Source of the DNA: Nocardia sp. alder85J
Lineage (GTDB): Bacteria > Actinomycetota > Actinomycetes > Mycobacteriales > Mycobacteriaceae
Reading direction: 5' to 3'
Assembly (NCBI RefSeq): GCF_020176955.2
Contig: NZ_JAIUCZ020000004.1
Span: forward strand, 496,001-560,000
Length of the DNA: 64,000 bases
Shown here: positions 7,295 to 15,486 of the stretch, piece after piece
How positions within the stretch are numbered: position 1 is the stretch's first letter
Layout of the letters: every line of letters starts with the position of its first letter
Notes under the pieces: generated by a model
Databases searched by the model: none
Told to the model about the DNA's origin: nothing
What the model saw: only the letters and a program-made list of their open reading frames with translations
Made by a program: the position numbers and the translations under genes

Positions 7295-8394
7295 AGTTCG
7301 ACCTCCCAACGTAGTGTGACCGATTCGTTCGGCCGCAGGTAGTCTCTGGTCAGCGTAACCACGATGTCATCGCCGTCGTAGTCCCACAGTAGGTCCTCGG
7401 TTGCGCTGCCGATCAGCCCATTCGGTTGCACCTCCTCGCCCGAACACGTGATGAGCCGATGGCCGCCTGCCTGGCGCATGACGATCGTGAACCTACGGGT
7501 GTACCGCCGAATGTCCTGTCGCCAGTAGAAAGCGTCGATGAATCGGCCACCGGTGCAGGCGTAGCTGATCATGCCCGTTTCCCCAGGCTGGATCGGCGGC
7601 GATACCTGACAGGAGAACTTGGCCATTGTCGCTCCCGCATTGTGCGTCCGATCGATGGAGATCTGGCGATGGTCTCGACGAAGAGGTTCGATGCGCAGGC
7701 CGTCCGGCTCAGCGTGCTCGAACCACAACTCCCGTGCAACCCGCGTCAGCGGCTCATCGGACATGTTGAAGATGTCGTGTGTGTAGCCGACGTGCGCCGT
7801 TCCGTCCACATCGACGTGGATTTCGATTCGCAACTCCAGCTCGACGACGTTGCCTACCAGGCTCGCCAGCTGCACCGTCTCCGTCGAGTTGAGCCGAAGT
7901 ACCTGGGACAACGCAGCAAGCTTCTTTCCGATCCGCCGCGCGCCCTCAGACAGGTCGGCAGCGTCGAAATCATTGACTGCCTGAGGCAATTTCGGTGTGC
8001 CGGTGCTGGTCGTAGCAGGTAGACGTACCGGACCCCAGCCCGTGACACTGGTGTCCCGTGTCTGCAAGGCCGCGGCGACCGCCTCGACGAGTGGTCCATA
8101 CCCAAACCCGTTGCGGGAACGACGCTTCAGGCGATCCGCCACGAGGTCGATCGGCGAGAACAACTCTTCGGCAGTCCAACCGGGGAACATGCTCTCGAGA
8201 ATGCGGCAGTGGTGCCCTCGTGGAACGGTGTTGAGTGTGCCGGCGAGCCACTTGTAGTACTGACCTTTGGTTGGTGGTGTGGCCGTGTTCCCGCTCAAAT
8301 CCAAAGCGGCGGCATGTTTCTTGTATTCCGCCGAGAACGCGGTGTGTTCATGCAAGCGTTGGTCCTGAAGAAGGACCTTCAGAGCGATGCTCAT
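7291..8394 (-). CDS. Helix-turn-helix-type regulator with C-terminal beta-rich domain
   Basis: 367 residues from ATG 8394. The N-terminal ~80 residues (SAEYKKHAAALDLSG, PTKGQYYKWLAG, PRGHHCRILESMFPGWT) match an actinobacterial family annotated as XRE-like regulators. The C-terminal ~200 residues are beta-rich (ELELRIEIHVDVDG, SVTLRWEVEL) with no catalytic motif, perhaps a ligand-sensing module. It is divergent from the five-gene operon at 8740-12296 with a 345-bp gap, so it is the natural candidate to control that operon, and its last codons overlap the metallopeptidase start. Confidence 0.65.
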   Translation of the reverse strand: MSIALKVLLQDQRLHEHTAFSAEYKKHAAALDLSGNTATPPTKGQYYKWLAGTLNTVPRGHHCRILESMFPGWTAEELFSPIDLVADRLKRRSRNGFGYGPLVEAVAAALQTRDTSVTGWGPVRLPATTSTGTPKLPQAVNDFDAADLSEGARRIGKKLAALSQVLRLNSTETVQLASLVGNVVELELRIEIHVDVDGTAHVGYTHDIFNMSDEPLTRVARELWFEHAEPDGLRIEPLRRDHRQISIDRTHNAGATMAKFSCQVSPPIQPGETGMISYACTGGRFIDAFYWRQDIRRYTRRFTIVMRQAGGHRLITCSGEEVQPNGLIGSATEDLLWDYDGDDIVVTLTRDYLRPNESVTLRWEVEL

Positions 8395-8537
8395 GGTCGA
8401 ACCCCCCGACCTCCTACTCCGGAAGTGCTCTCTCCCAAGGGATCTTACCGAGAAGGTGACCAAAGGAGACTCAAGGAGCCGAAACCGCTCACATGGTGTA
8501 ACGAAAGGCGACTCTGACCTGGACGAAAGTAGCGTGC

Positions 8538-8738
8538 ATGGCCGCCGATTTGCATCTTCCTCGCCCCCGGGCAGTAGCCCGGGCGCCGGAAAGGGACCAC
8601 TTCCGCCGGAACCCGGTGATGGCCTTGCCGCCGCGGTCGATGTCGCTCGTGCGAAGCAACGCCGTCCTCGTCGGCGGCTGTGTTGTAACTCCGTTTCGCC
8701 TCACCCCGTTCGAGGCCCCTGAAAGGAAGGTGATGTGA
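8538..8738 (+). CDS. Possible small ORF (66 aa) before the operon
   Basis: Open from ATG 8538 to TGA 8736-8738, one base before the oxygenase ATG at 8740. The C-terminal half (SNAVLVGGCVVTPFRLTP) is less biased than the arginine-rich N-terminal half. No ribosome-binding site is seen at 8538; a shorter product from a downstream ATG is possible. A perfect hairpin (CCCGGGC-AGTA-GCCCGGG, 8566-8583) lies inside. It could be a leader, a peptide substrate of the operon, or noncoding. Confidence 0.25.
   Translation: MAADLHLPRPRAVARAPERDHFRRNPVMALPPRSMSLVRSNAVLVGGCVVTPFRLTPFEAPERKVM
8566..8583. other. Perfect 7-bp hairpin in the divergent intergenic region
   Basis: CCCGGGC, AGTA tetraloop, GCCCGGG. 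It lies between the regulator and operon starts. It may be an operator, an attenuator or a stem in the operon leader. Confidence 0.4.
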
Positions 8739-8739
8739 C

Positions 8740-9606
8740 ATGCTGCCCACTGCGGATGTGGACAACCGGGCACTACTCAGACAGGTTGCTTGTCTCCGGA
8801 CGATCGACGACTCACTTCTGGAGCGGCTGCGCCATGAGGCACTGACCGTTCCGGATGAGCAACTGTGGGTCGAGGAATATTCGCAGTACCAGTCGGGAGG
8901 GTGGTCGACCCTATCCCTGCTCAACGGCTCGGGATCACCTACGGATGTGCGGATCATGGACTGCACTCCGGTGGAGACAACGCTCCTGGAGCGTATGCCC
9001 GTGACGCGAAAGCTGCTGGCATCCTTGGGATTGCGGTACATGTGGGTGCGGCTTGCTCGCCTCGGCCCGAATTCGTTCCTCTGGGAGCACCGCGATTACG
9101 ACGAGCTCAGCGATTCCGCGCGCCAACGCCTGCACATACCGCTGATGACCAACAGTTCGGCCATGCTCGTGGCCGGCGGCGTTCGGGTCTGGCTACGCCC
9201 AGGCCGGATCTGGCGACTGACGCCGACGCATGTGCATGGTGCATGTAACCTGCTCGGTCCGGATCGGTATCACCTTCTGCTCGACTGTTATTCCGATGAC
9301 CGCCTGGCCGAGCTCATGGCCAACGAATGGCTCGATGACGCGGACCTTGTGCAACTGCCCCCGGCGACCGAGACCGAACTGCAGGGACACTTCCAGAAGG
9401 CGCTCTCGTTGGCACGCCTGGGTTACCGCCAGTCGGCGGAGAGGTATCTGCTGCGGTTGTTCTACCAGCGATCGATGCCCGAGGGACTGATCTACGACCT
9501 GATCTCCTCGCTGTACGACGTACTTGGCGACGCCGGCGCGGCTCGCGAGTGGAGTGCCAGCAAGACCACGATGTTGGGCCTGGCTGGATCTGGGGGAACA
9601 GCATGA
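8740..9606 (+). CDS. Aspartyl/asparaginyl beta-hydroxylase-like 2OG-Fe(II) oxygenase
   Basis: 288 residues; ATG 8740 follows GGAAGG. The core carries the iron triad expected of PF05118-type 2-oxoglutarate dioxygenases: HRD (WEHRDYDELS) and a distal histidine in HVHGACNLLG, then an arginine that could bind 2OG (DRYHLLLDCY). The central IPLMTNSSAMLVAGGVRVWL strand set fits the double-stranded beta-helix. About 90 extra C-terminal residues are helical. It is the first gene of a five-gene operon and its stop overlaps the next start (ATGA at 9603-9606). It probably hydroxylates an amino acid, peptide or nucleotide-linked residue; the substrate is not deducible. Confidence 0.8.
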   Translation: MLPTADVDNRALLRQVACLRTIDDSLLERLRHEALTVPDEQLWVEEYSQYQSGGWSTLSLLNGSGSPTDVRIMDCTPVETTLLERMPVTRKLLASLGLRYMWVRLARLGPNSFLWEHRDYDELSDSARQRLHIPLMTNSSAMLVAGGVRVWLRPGRIWRLTPTHVHGACNLLGPDRYHLLLDCYSDDRLAELMANEWLDDADLVQLPPATETELQGHFQKALSLARLGYRQSAERYLLRLFYQRSMPEGLIYDLISSLYDVLGDAGAAREWSASKTTMLGLAGSGGTA

Positions 9607-10472
9607 ATTCGCCGATCTTGACCAGGCTCGCCGAGGCGAACCGTCCCGAGCAGTTTGTGCTGCTCGAGCACGCGACGAAGAGACTCACCACGAGCGATGC
9701 GGTGACGCACCTGCTGGTGCGAGGCTCTCTGGCCCGCGGTACGGCCGATCGGCTGTCCGACGTCGACTTCGTTGTCGGCGTGGAAGATTCCCTGTTCGAA
9801 GAGTTCGTCTCGGTGCTGGACGCACTGGTCACCACTGATCTCGGCGGCGTCCTGCCGGGGTGGTGCGACACCATCGTCGGCGACATGGGCGGTCTCGGCT
9901 ATGTCTACCTCATCGGATGGGCCGGCCGTCTGCAGCAACTCGATGTGTACCTTGCTCCGGCCAGCTGCATCGGTCGTGTACGAGAACAAACGGTCTGCCA
10001 GCCGATTTTCACGCGTGACCCGGCGGCGGTGTACCAGCCGGTCCCCGGAACCGTGCGGTTTACGGCAAACATGATCGGTAAGCCTCGGTCCTGTCAGGAT
10101 CTGCTGGTCGAGGCGCTGGTCATCGGCTATCTGATCCGCAAACGGATCTCGCGCGGCCAGGAGTTCATCGCCTACTCCGAAGTCTTCTTGTTCAACACTG
10201 CGGTGAAGAACCTGATCAAGACGGCGCTGGCGCCCCTGTCGACGTTCTACGGCTGGTACCAACTGAACGAGGAAATCGGTACGACGCCGATCGGGCGGCA
10301 GTGCCTGAACCACCTCGTAGCGCTGATCTCCGCATCCGCGATCCCGACGGTTGCATGGCTGATCGAAGGACTGGACCACGTGCTCACTGTTGCGGACATG
10401 GTGGCGCCGGAAACAGTCGACAACCTCAAACAAGCAATCGACGCCTACCGCTACTACCTGGAGTTGCCATGA
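9603..10472 (+). CDS. Nucleotidyltransferase-fold protein
   Basis: 289 residues. Near residue 40 is the pol-beta-type nucleotidyltransferase signature LVRGSLARGTADRLSDVDFVV (GS followed by DVD), with a further acidic residue in QLDVYLAP as possible third carboxylate. This fold transfers a nucleotide from NTP to a hydroxyl, as in aminoglycoside and lincosamide adenylyltransferases and minimal MNT enzymes. A long helical C-terminal half follows. Its start overlaps the oxygenase stop and its stop overlaps the LOG-family start, so the proteins are probably made together. No partner HEPN antitoxin/toxin gene is visible. Confidence 0.8.
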   Translation: MNSPILTRLAEANRPEQFVLLEHATKRLTTSDAVTHLLVRGSLARGTADRLSDVDFVVGVEDSLFEEFVSVLDALVTTDLGGVLPGWCDTIVGDMGGLGYVYLIGWAGRLQQLDVYLAPASCIGRVREQTVCQPIFTRDPAAVYQPVPGTVRFTANMIGKPRSCQDLLVEALVIGYLIRKRISRGQEFIAYSEVFLFNTAVKNLIKTALAPLSTFYGWYQLNEEIGTTPIGRQCLNHLVALISASAIPTVAWLIEGLDHVLTVADMVAPETVDNLKQAIDAYRYYLELP

Positions 10473-11071
10473 GTTCGCCAACCCGAACATCCTTCAGCGC
10501 AACCTTTTTCGGCGGCGTTGTGCCAGCGTCGGACGCCGAACAGTCGCTGGCCTGCGACATCGGCCGAACCTTGGCCGAAGCAGGGTTCGCCCTTCAGCAC
10601 GGCGGGTACAACGGCCTGATGCAGGAAGCCGCTCGCGGCGCGGCCAGCGCAGCTGGCGAGGTCGTTGCCGTTACGCTGGCCGAGATGAATTGGGGGGACT
10701 TCAATCCCTATGTCTCCCAAGCATTCCGACTGCCCAGGATGGGTGATCGACTCCATCGGTTCCTGGATGGGGCCGACTTGGTGGTGGCGATGGGCGGCGG
10801 CGTCGGAACCCTGCACGAGCTGACCGCGGCAATGTGGTACGCGGGTAACATCCGCCCGGTGCCGGTATGGCTGGCCGGTGCGACCGTGCTGCGACTGTTG
10901 GCCTTCCTGCGATCGGAACATTGGTTGTTCGAGTCGCCAACCCGGCCGCTCGGCTTCCTCAAGGAGATTCCCGACGCCGCCGCATTCGGCCAGGCGCTCA
11001 CCCAGCTGACCGACAGAGGCGCCTTCGCTGATGCAGCGATGGCGACTACACCAGCGAATGGACGTGGCTGA
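10469..11071 (+). CDS. LOG-family (SLOG) nucleotide 5'-monophosphate ribohydrolase-like protein
   Basis: 200 residues. Motifs of the LYSINE-DECARBOXYLASE-LIKE/LOG superfamily are clear: FFGGVVPASD at the N terminus, LQHGGYNGLM (nucleotide-binding loop) and MGGGVGTLHEL, a variant of PGGxGTxxE whose glutamate and arginine side are catalytic. Known LOG enzymes hydrolyse cytokinin riboside or other nucleoside monophosphates to free base plus ribose 5-phosphate; BlsM/MilB-type relatives act in nucleoside antibiotic pathways. Start by ATGA overlap; the stop (TGATG) overlaps the PRTase start. Substrate unknown. Confidence 0.85.
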   Translation: MSSPTRTSFSATFFGGVVPASDAEQSLACDIGRTLAEAGFALQHGGYNGLMQEAARGAASAAGEVVAVTLAEMNWGDFNPYVSQAFRLPRMGDRLHRFLDGADLVVAMGGGVGTLHELTAAMWYAGNIRPVPVWLAGATVLRLLAFLRSEHWLFESPTRPLGFLKEIPDAAAFGQALTQLTDRGAFADAAMATTPANGRG

Positions 11072-11613
11072 TGTTGCCGACGAACCTCGTTGTCCGCATT
11101 CGGGCAGCTGCGTTACAGCACGGCGAGTTCACGCTGGCATCGGGTGAGATGCTCGATGAGTACTTCGATCAGTACGCGCTCGCTGCTGATCCTGTACTGC
11201 TTCGCGACGTGGCTGGCGCGCTCGCCCGGGAGCTTCCACGACAGATCGACAGCCTGGTCGGCGTAGCGCTGGGCGGCGTGCCGCTCGCGGTCGCGACGTC
11301 CGCTGCCGCCGGGATTCGTGCCAGCTTCTACCGGCCCACACCCAAGACGTACGGCACCTATCGCCAGATCGAGCCGGACTTCGGCAACGACAGCAGAGTG
11401 GTAGTCGTCGATGACGTCGTTCGCAGCGGCACGCAAGTCCTTCGAGCAGCTGAGACTCTGAGTGAGGCCGGCGGCGTAGTCATAGCCGTCCTCTGTGTGC
11501 TCGACCGGGAGCTCGGCGGCCGTGAGCTGTTGGAACAGAACGGGATAGAACTGAGGTTGTTACTCACCCCAGCAACGCTCTATGGGGTCGAGCCCGACAG
11601 AAACGCCAGCTGA
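11071..11613 (+). CDS. Orotate-phosphoribosyltransferase-like enzyme
   Basis: 180 residues of the type I PRTase fold. The PRPP loop is VVVVDDVVRSGTQVL, with two consecutive acidic residues followed by SGT as in PyrE. A flexible-loop region with KTYGTYRQIE and the N-terminal FTLASGEMLDEYFD also match OPRT rather than hypoxanthine or adenine PRTases. Such enzymes join a base to PRPP or run the reverse reaction. Housekeeping pyrE is not expected in this context, and pairing with a LOG ribohydrolase suggests base exchange or assembly of an unusual nucleotide. Overlaps of one base join it to both neighbours. Confidence 0.85.
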   Translation: MLPTNLVVRIRAAALQHGEFTLASGEMLDEYFDQYALAADPVLLRDVAGALARELPRQIDSLVGVALGGVPLAVATSAAAGIRASFYRPTPKTYGTYRQIEPDFGNDSRVVVVDDVVRSGTQVLRAAETLSEAGGVVIAVLCVLDRELGGRELLEQNGIELRLLLTPATLYGVEPDRNAS

Positions 11614-12296
11614 TGCGGCATAATCGAACGCCTTCGTGCGCAGCGCTGTTCGATCTGGACGGGGTCATCATCGACACGCGCGCAGCCACAAAAGAAGCGC
11701 TTCGGGCGCTTGTCCTGGCTGCTGCCGCACCAGTCGATTCGGCAGCACTCGACGCATGCGTCATGCTCCCGCCCGTTGATGCGCTCGAATCGCTCGGTGT
11801 ACCCGGAGCGCGCCAGGCATACCGCGACCAGTTCGACGACGCATTATCTTTCGCCATCGGCAAGCTACGCGTTTTCGAGGCGGTCGTGTCCGGTATGGCA
11901 GCACTGGCGGAAGCCGGAGCCGGACTCGGCATCGTCACTGCTCAGTCGCGTAACCGCCTACGTTACCTCCTCCCGCCAGAGGTGGCAGGGTTGGTCGATG
12001 TTGTCATCGCCCACGAAGACGCACCGGCCAAACCCGCACCGGACGGTATCTTGGCCGCGTGCACACGTCTCGGCGTTCCAGTCGAGCGTGCTCTTTTCGT
12101 CGGGGACACGCCGACCGATGTGCGGGCCGCCCGGGCCGCCGAAGTGCTGGCCGTGGGCGCGGGATGGGGGTTTGCTGGGCCCGCTGTCCTCAGCACCGAA
12201 GGCGTGGATGTTCTGCTCACGGGACCGGATCAAGTCGGCCCGCGAGTGCTCAGGCACCTCGGGGGCCGACTGATCCGACCCGCGATCACACTGTAA
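11613..12296 (+). CDS. HAD-superfamily phosphatase (phosphoglycolate-phosphatase-like)
   Basis: 227 residues with all HAD motifs: FDLDGVIIDT (nucleophile Asp and acid/base Asp), IVTAQS (Thr), KPAPDGI (Lys) and VGDTPTDVRAA (metal-binding Asp). The inserted helical cap is of C1 type, as in Gph/beta-phosphoglucomutase proteins. As the last gene of the operon it could dephosphorylate the nucleotide made by the PRTase or remove a by-product such as phosphoglycolate. It converges on alaS and overlaps its 3' end by 11 bp. Confidence 0.85.
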   Translation: MRHNRTPSCAALFDLDGVIIDTRAATKEALRALVLAAAAPVDSAALDACVMLPPVDALESLGVPGARQAYRDQFDDALSFAIGKLRVFEAVVSGMAALAEAGAGLGIVTAQSRNRLRYLLPPEVAGLVDVVIAHEDAPAKPAPDGILAACTRLGVPVERALFVGDTPTDVRAARAAEVLAVGAGWGFAGPAVLSTEGVDVLLTGPDQVGPRVLRHLGGRLIRPAITL

Positions 12297-14958
12297 CGGT
12301 CTGCTCGATCACGCGGCGGACTTCTTGCAGTGCCTCGGCGGTGGCAAGCGGGTCGGTACCACCACCCTGGGCGATGTCCGGCTTGCCGCCACCGCCGCCT
12401 TTGAGCACCTTGGCTGCGGTCCGTACCAGATCACCGGCTTTGAGTCCGCGTTCGCGACCCCGTTCGTTGACCGCAGCCACAACGATCGGCTTCTCATTGG
12501 CCAGCGCGGTCACGATGACAGAGGCCGGTCGCCCCTCGAAGTGCTCGCGAATGTCGAGCGCAACGCTCCGCAGTTCCTCGGTGGTCACCGGCTCCGGCAC
12601 ATGGGCGGTGACCACGGCGACATCACCGATCAACTGCGCACTCTTGACGAACGCCTCCGCCGACTGACGCAACTGAATCGCACGGAAACGGCCGATCTCC
12701 TTTTCGGCGTCTCGCAGCTGCTTCAGCACCGCAGAAACACGATCGCCGATCTCGCTGGTCGGCACCTGCAGGATGTCGGATACCTTCACCGCCATTGCGC
12801 GTTCCTTGGCCAGGAAGCGGAGTGCTTCGATCCCCACGTATGCCTCGATACGTCGCAAGCCCGACCCGACCGACGATTCGCTGATCAGCGTCAGTGGCCC
12901 AACCTGCGAGGAATGGGACACATGCGTCCCACCGCACAGCTCCCGTGACCAGGCGCCGCCGATTTCTACGACGCGAACTTCCTCATCGTAGGCTTCACCG
13001 AACAGCGCAAGAGCGCCCAATTCTCGGGCTTTCGGCAATGTCATGTACTCGACCGCCACCGGCAGATCACGCCGTACGGCCAGGTTCGACACTTCCTCGA
13101 TCTCGCTGCGGGTCTCCGGCGACAGCCCACCTGCCCAGGAGAAGTCCAGGCGAAGATAGCCCGGCTTGTTGTAGGAACCGCTCTGCAGAGCGGTCGGCCC
13201 GAGCACCTGGCGCAGCGCGGCATGCACCACGTGGGTGCCCGAATGAGCCTGCCGGGCACCGATCCGCCATTCAGGATCGACCTTGGCCAGCACGTTCTGC
13301 CCCTCGGTCACCTCGCCGCGGCGGACGCGCACCTGATGCACCCACAGCTTGCGGGCGACCTTCTGAACGTCGAGTACTTCCAGTTCGATGCCGTCGGCCA
13401 CGATGAGGCCGGCGTCGCTTTCCTGACCGCCGGATTCTGCGTACAGCGGCGTGCGGTCCAAAACGACTTCGACGATGTCGTCTTCACCAGCCGACGCGAT
13501 GCGCTCGCCCTCACGGAGCACGCCCCGGACAACTGCCTCGGATTCCAGCTCGTTGTAACCGGTGAACTCCGTCGGACCGAGAGCAAGCAGATCGCGATAG
13601 ACGCTGGTCTCGCCGTGCCCGCCGGTCTTGCGGCGGACGGCGTCGGCCTTGGCACGTGCCCGCTGCTCTTGCATCAGCTTGCGGAATCCGGTCTCGTCCA
13701 CGGACAGGCCCGCTTCAGCGGCCATCTCCAAGGTGAGATCGATAGGGAACCCGTACGTGTCGTGCAGCTGAAACGCCTTGTCACCGGGCAAGACGAGGTT
13801 GCTGCTTTTACGGACTGCGTCGGCGGCCAGATCGAAGATAGCGGTGCCCGCCTTCAAGGTCTGGATGAAGGCAGCTTCCTCGGTAACGGCGATTCGATCG
13901 ATGCGTTCCCGCCCGCGGGTCAACTCGGGATACATCGGACTCATCACCCGAATCGTCCTGCCGACGAGTTCGTGCACCACCGGGTCTTCGGACCCGAGAA
14001 GGCGCATCATGCGTACAGCCCGGCGCAGGATGCGCCGCAGGATGTAGCCACGGCCGTCGTTGGCCGGGGTGACACCATCGCCGATGAGCATGACGCTGGT
14101 CAGGATGTGATCGGCGATGACCCGCAAGGAGACATCGTTGCGGACGCTGGCACCGTACTTGGCACCGCTGAGCTCAGCCGCCAGATCGAGGATCTGCCGG
14201 GTGGTGTCGATATCGAAGATGGTCGGCACGCCCTGAAGCAAGGCCGCCATACGCTCCAGCCCGAACCCGGTATCGATGTTCTTCGACGGCAGATCACCCA
14301 GGATCGGATAGCCTTCCTTCGCGGGGCCTTCCCCCCGAATGTTCTGCATGAACACCAGGTTCCAGATCTCCAGATAGCGCTCATCGTTGGCCACTGGGCC
14401 GCCATCCTGACCGAACTCAGGGCCACGATCGAAACAGATCTCCGAACAGGGACCGCACGGGCCAGGAACGCCCATCGACCAAAAGTTCTCCGACATGCCC
14501 AGACGCTGGATTCGCTCGGCAGGCACACCGATGTCGCGGCGCCAGATCTGCTCGGCCTCGTCGTCGTCGAGGTACACCGTGACCCACAACCTGTCCTCGG
14601 GCAGTCCGAGACCACCATCGGCAACCGGACTGGTCAAGAACTCCCAGGCATAGGGGATCGCCTTCTCCTTGAAGTAATCGCCGAAAGAGAAGTTGCCGAA
14701 CATCTGGAAGAACGAACCATGGCGGCTGGTCTTGCCGACCTCTTCGATATCGACCGTCCGCACACACTTCTGCAAACTCGTCGCACGCTGGTAGGGGGCC
14801 GGTGCCTCGCCCAGGAAGTAGGGCTTGAACGGTGCCATACCTGCGTTGATCAGCAGCAGCGTGGGGTCGTCAGCGATCAGCGATGCCGAGGGCACCACCG
14901 TGTGACCCCGGTCCTCGAAGAAACGAAGGGCGCGGCTACTGATGTCGGCCGAGTGCAT
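12286..14958 (-). CDS. alaS: Alanyl-tRNA synthetase, probably an accessory copy
   Basis: 890 residues, full length for AlaRS. Class II core with LLLINAGMAPFKPYFLG, NFSFGDYFKE and MGVPGPCGPCSEI; editing domain with HSGTHVVHAAL and CGGTHV; C-Ala domain ending in GGGGGKPDIAQGGG. All catalytic, editing and zinc-type motifs are intact, so it should charge and proofread tRNA-Ala. The N terminus (PSASLIADDPTLLL, QKCVRT) is nearer to Streptomyces AlaRS than to the mycobacterial sequence as I remember them, and the usual ruvX/mltG neighbours are absent. Start ATG 14958 with GGAAGG upstream. A second, self-protective or pathway-dedicated AlaRS is likely; that it is the only alaS cannot be excluded from this window. 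Confidence 0.93.
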   Translation of the reverse strand: MHSADISSRALRFFEDRGHTVVPSASLIADDPTLLLINAGMAPFKPYFLGEAPAPYQRATSLQKCVRTVDIEEVGKTSRHGSFFQMFGNFSFGDYFKEKAIPYAWEFLTSPVADGGLGLPEDRLWVTVYLDDDEAEQIWRRDIGVPAERIQRLGMSENFWSMGVPGPCGPCSEICFDRGPEFGQDGGPVANDERYLEIWNLVFMQNIRGEGPAKEGYPILGDLPSKNIDTGFGLERMAALLQGVPTIFDIDTTRQILDLAAELSGAKYGASVRNDVSLRVIADHILTSVMLIGDGVTPANDGRGYILRRILRRAVRMMRLLGSEDPVVHELVGRTIRVMSPMYPELTRGRERIDRIAVTEEAAFIQTLKAGTAIFDLAADAVRKSSNLVLPGDKAFQLHDTYGFPIDLTLEMAAEAGLSVDETGFRKLMQEQRARAKADAVRRKTGGHGETSVYRDLLALGPTEFTGYNELESEAVVRGVLREGERIASAGEDDIVEVVLDRTPLYAESGGQESDAGLIVADGIELEVLDVQKVARKLWVHQVRVRRGEVTEGQNVLAKVDPEWRIGARQAHSGTHVVHAALRQVLGPTALQSGSYNKPGYLRLDFSWAGGLSPETRSEIEEVSNLAVRRDLPVAVEYMTLPKARELGALALFGEAYDEEVRVVEIGGAWSRELCGGTHVSHSSQVGPLTLISESSVGSGLRRIEAYVGIEALRFLAKERAMAVKVSDILQVPTSEIGDRVSAVLKQLRDAEKEIGRFRAIQLRQSAEAFVKSAQLIGDVAVVTAHVPEPVTTEELRSVALDIREHFEGRPASVIVTALANEKPIVVAAVNERGRERGLKAGDLVRTAAKVLKGGGGGKPDIAQGGGTDPLATAEALQEVRRVIEQTVTV

Positions 14959-15486
14959 AGACGCCTTCCAAGTGGTGTCGGTGGGCGCTGTGGGAAGGGG
15001 CAGCCCCCAAGCCTTGGTGTTAGAGGTACAGATCGATCCTAGTTCCGCCGGTCCAGCCGATTTTTAGAGCCCCGATGCCGCCGCGGATCTTGTATTCGAC
15101 TTCAAGGCGTATGGAACAGTCCGTGATCTGCCTGTTTCCGGCTACCTCCCCATAAGTAGCTGGGCTGTGAGCCTGGGGCCAGGGGATTGGCTGACCGGGC
15201 AGGGAGTGGCGCGCCGCATCAGCGACAGCCCTCGGACCTGGGCGCTGGCCGAGAACCCCGAGAACCTCTGAAATCGCCCCCGGGTGGGGAACCGGCACCG
15301 GCCGGTTCCCCACCAACGCGTTGCTTGCCTGCCCACACCTCCGCCGCCGCCACACGCGCCGATTGGGCGGGACCCCGGGCCGACCACGACCCGCCGACCG
15401 GCGAACGTATGCCGGACGCGGTGTCGGTGCCTGCATTCAACGGACATTGTTGTCACCAGCCGCCGGAAGCTGGGCTTCCCATTCGA
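14959..15486. other. Intergenic region before alaS
   Basis: 528 bp holding the leader of alaS (minus strand) and one strong hairpin at 15283-15314. No T-box consensus (TGGNACCGCG) was found on the minus strand. No supported gene. Confidence 0.5.
15283..15314. terminator. Perfect 13-bp inverted repeat
   Basis: GGTGGGGAACCGG, six-base loop, CCGGTTCCCCACC. It lies 173 bp beyond the stop of the replication-relaxation gene and before alaS on the same strand, so it may isolate the two. No T-tract follows. Confidence 0.5.

Noticed and set aside
5704..14958. The island tRNAs as dedicated partners of the accessory AlaRS
   Set aside because: AlaRS recognises a G3-U70 pair; the tRNAs have G3-C70 and C3-G70, so charging by this enzyme is not expected.
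13222..15042. Plus-strand 606-codon frame across alaS
   Set aside because: It is antisense to an intact AlaRS with all motifs, and has no family features of its own.
14959..15486. A T-box leader for alaS
   Set aside because: Neither the T-box sequence nor a convincing specifier stem-loop was found on the minus strand.
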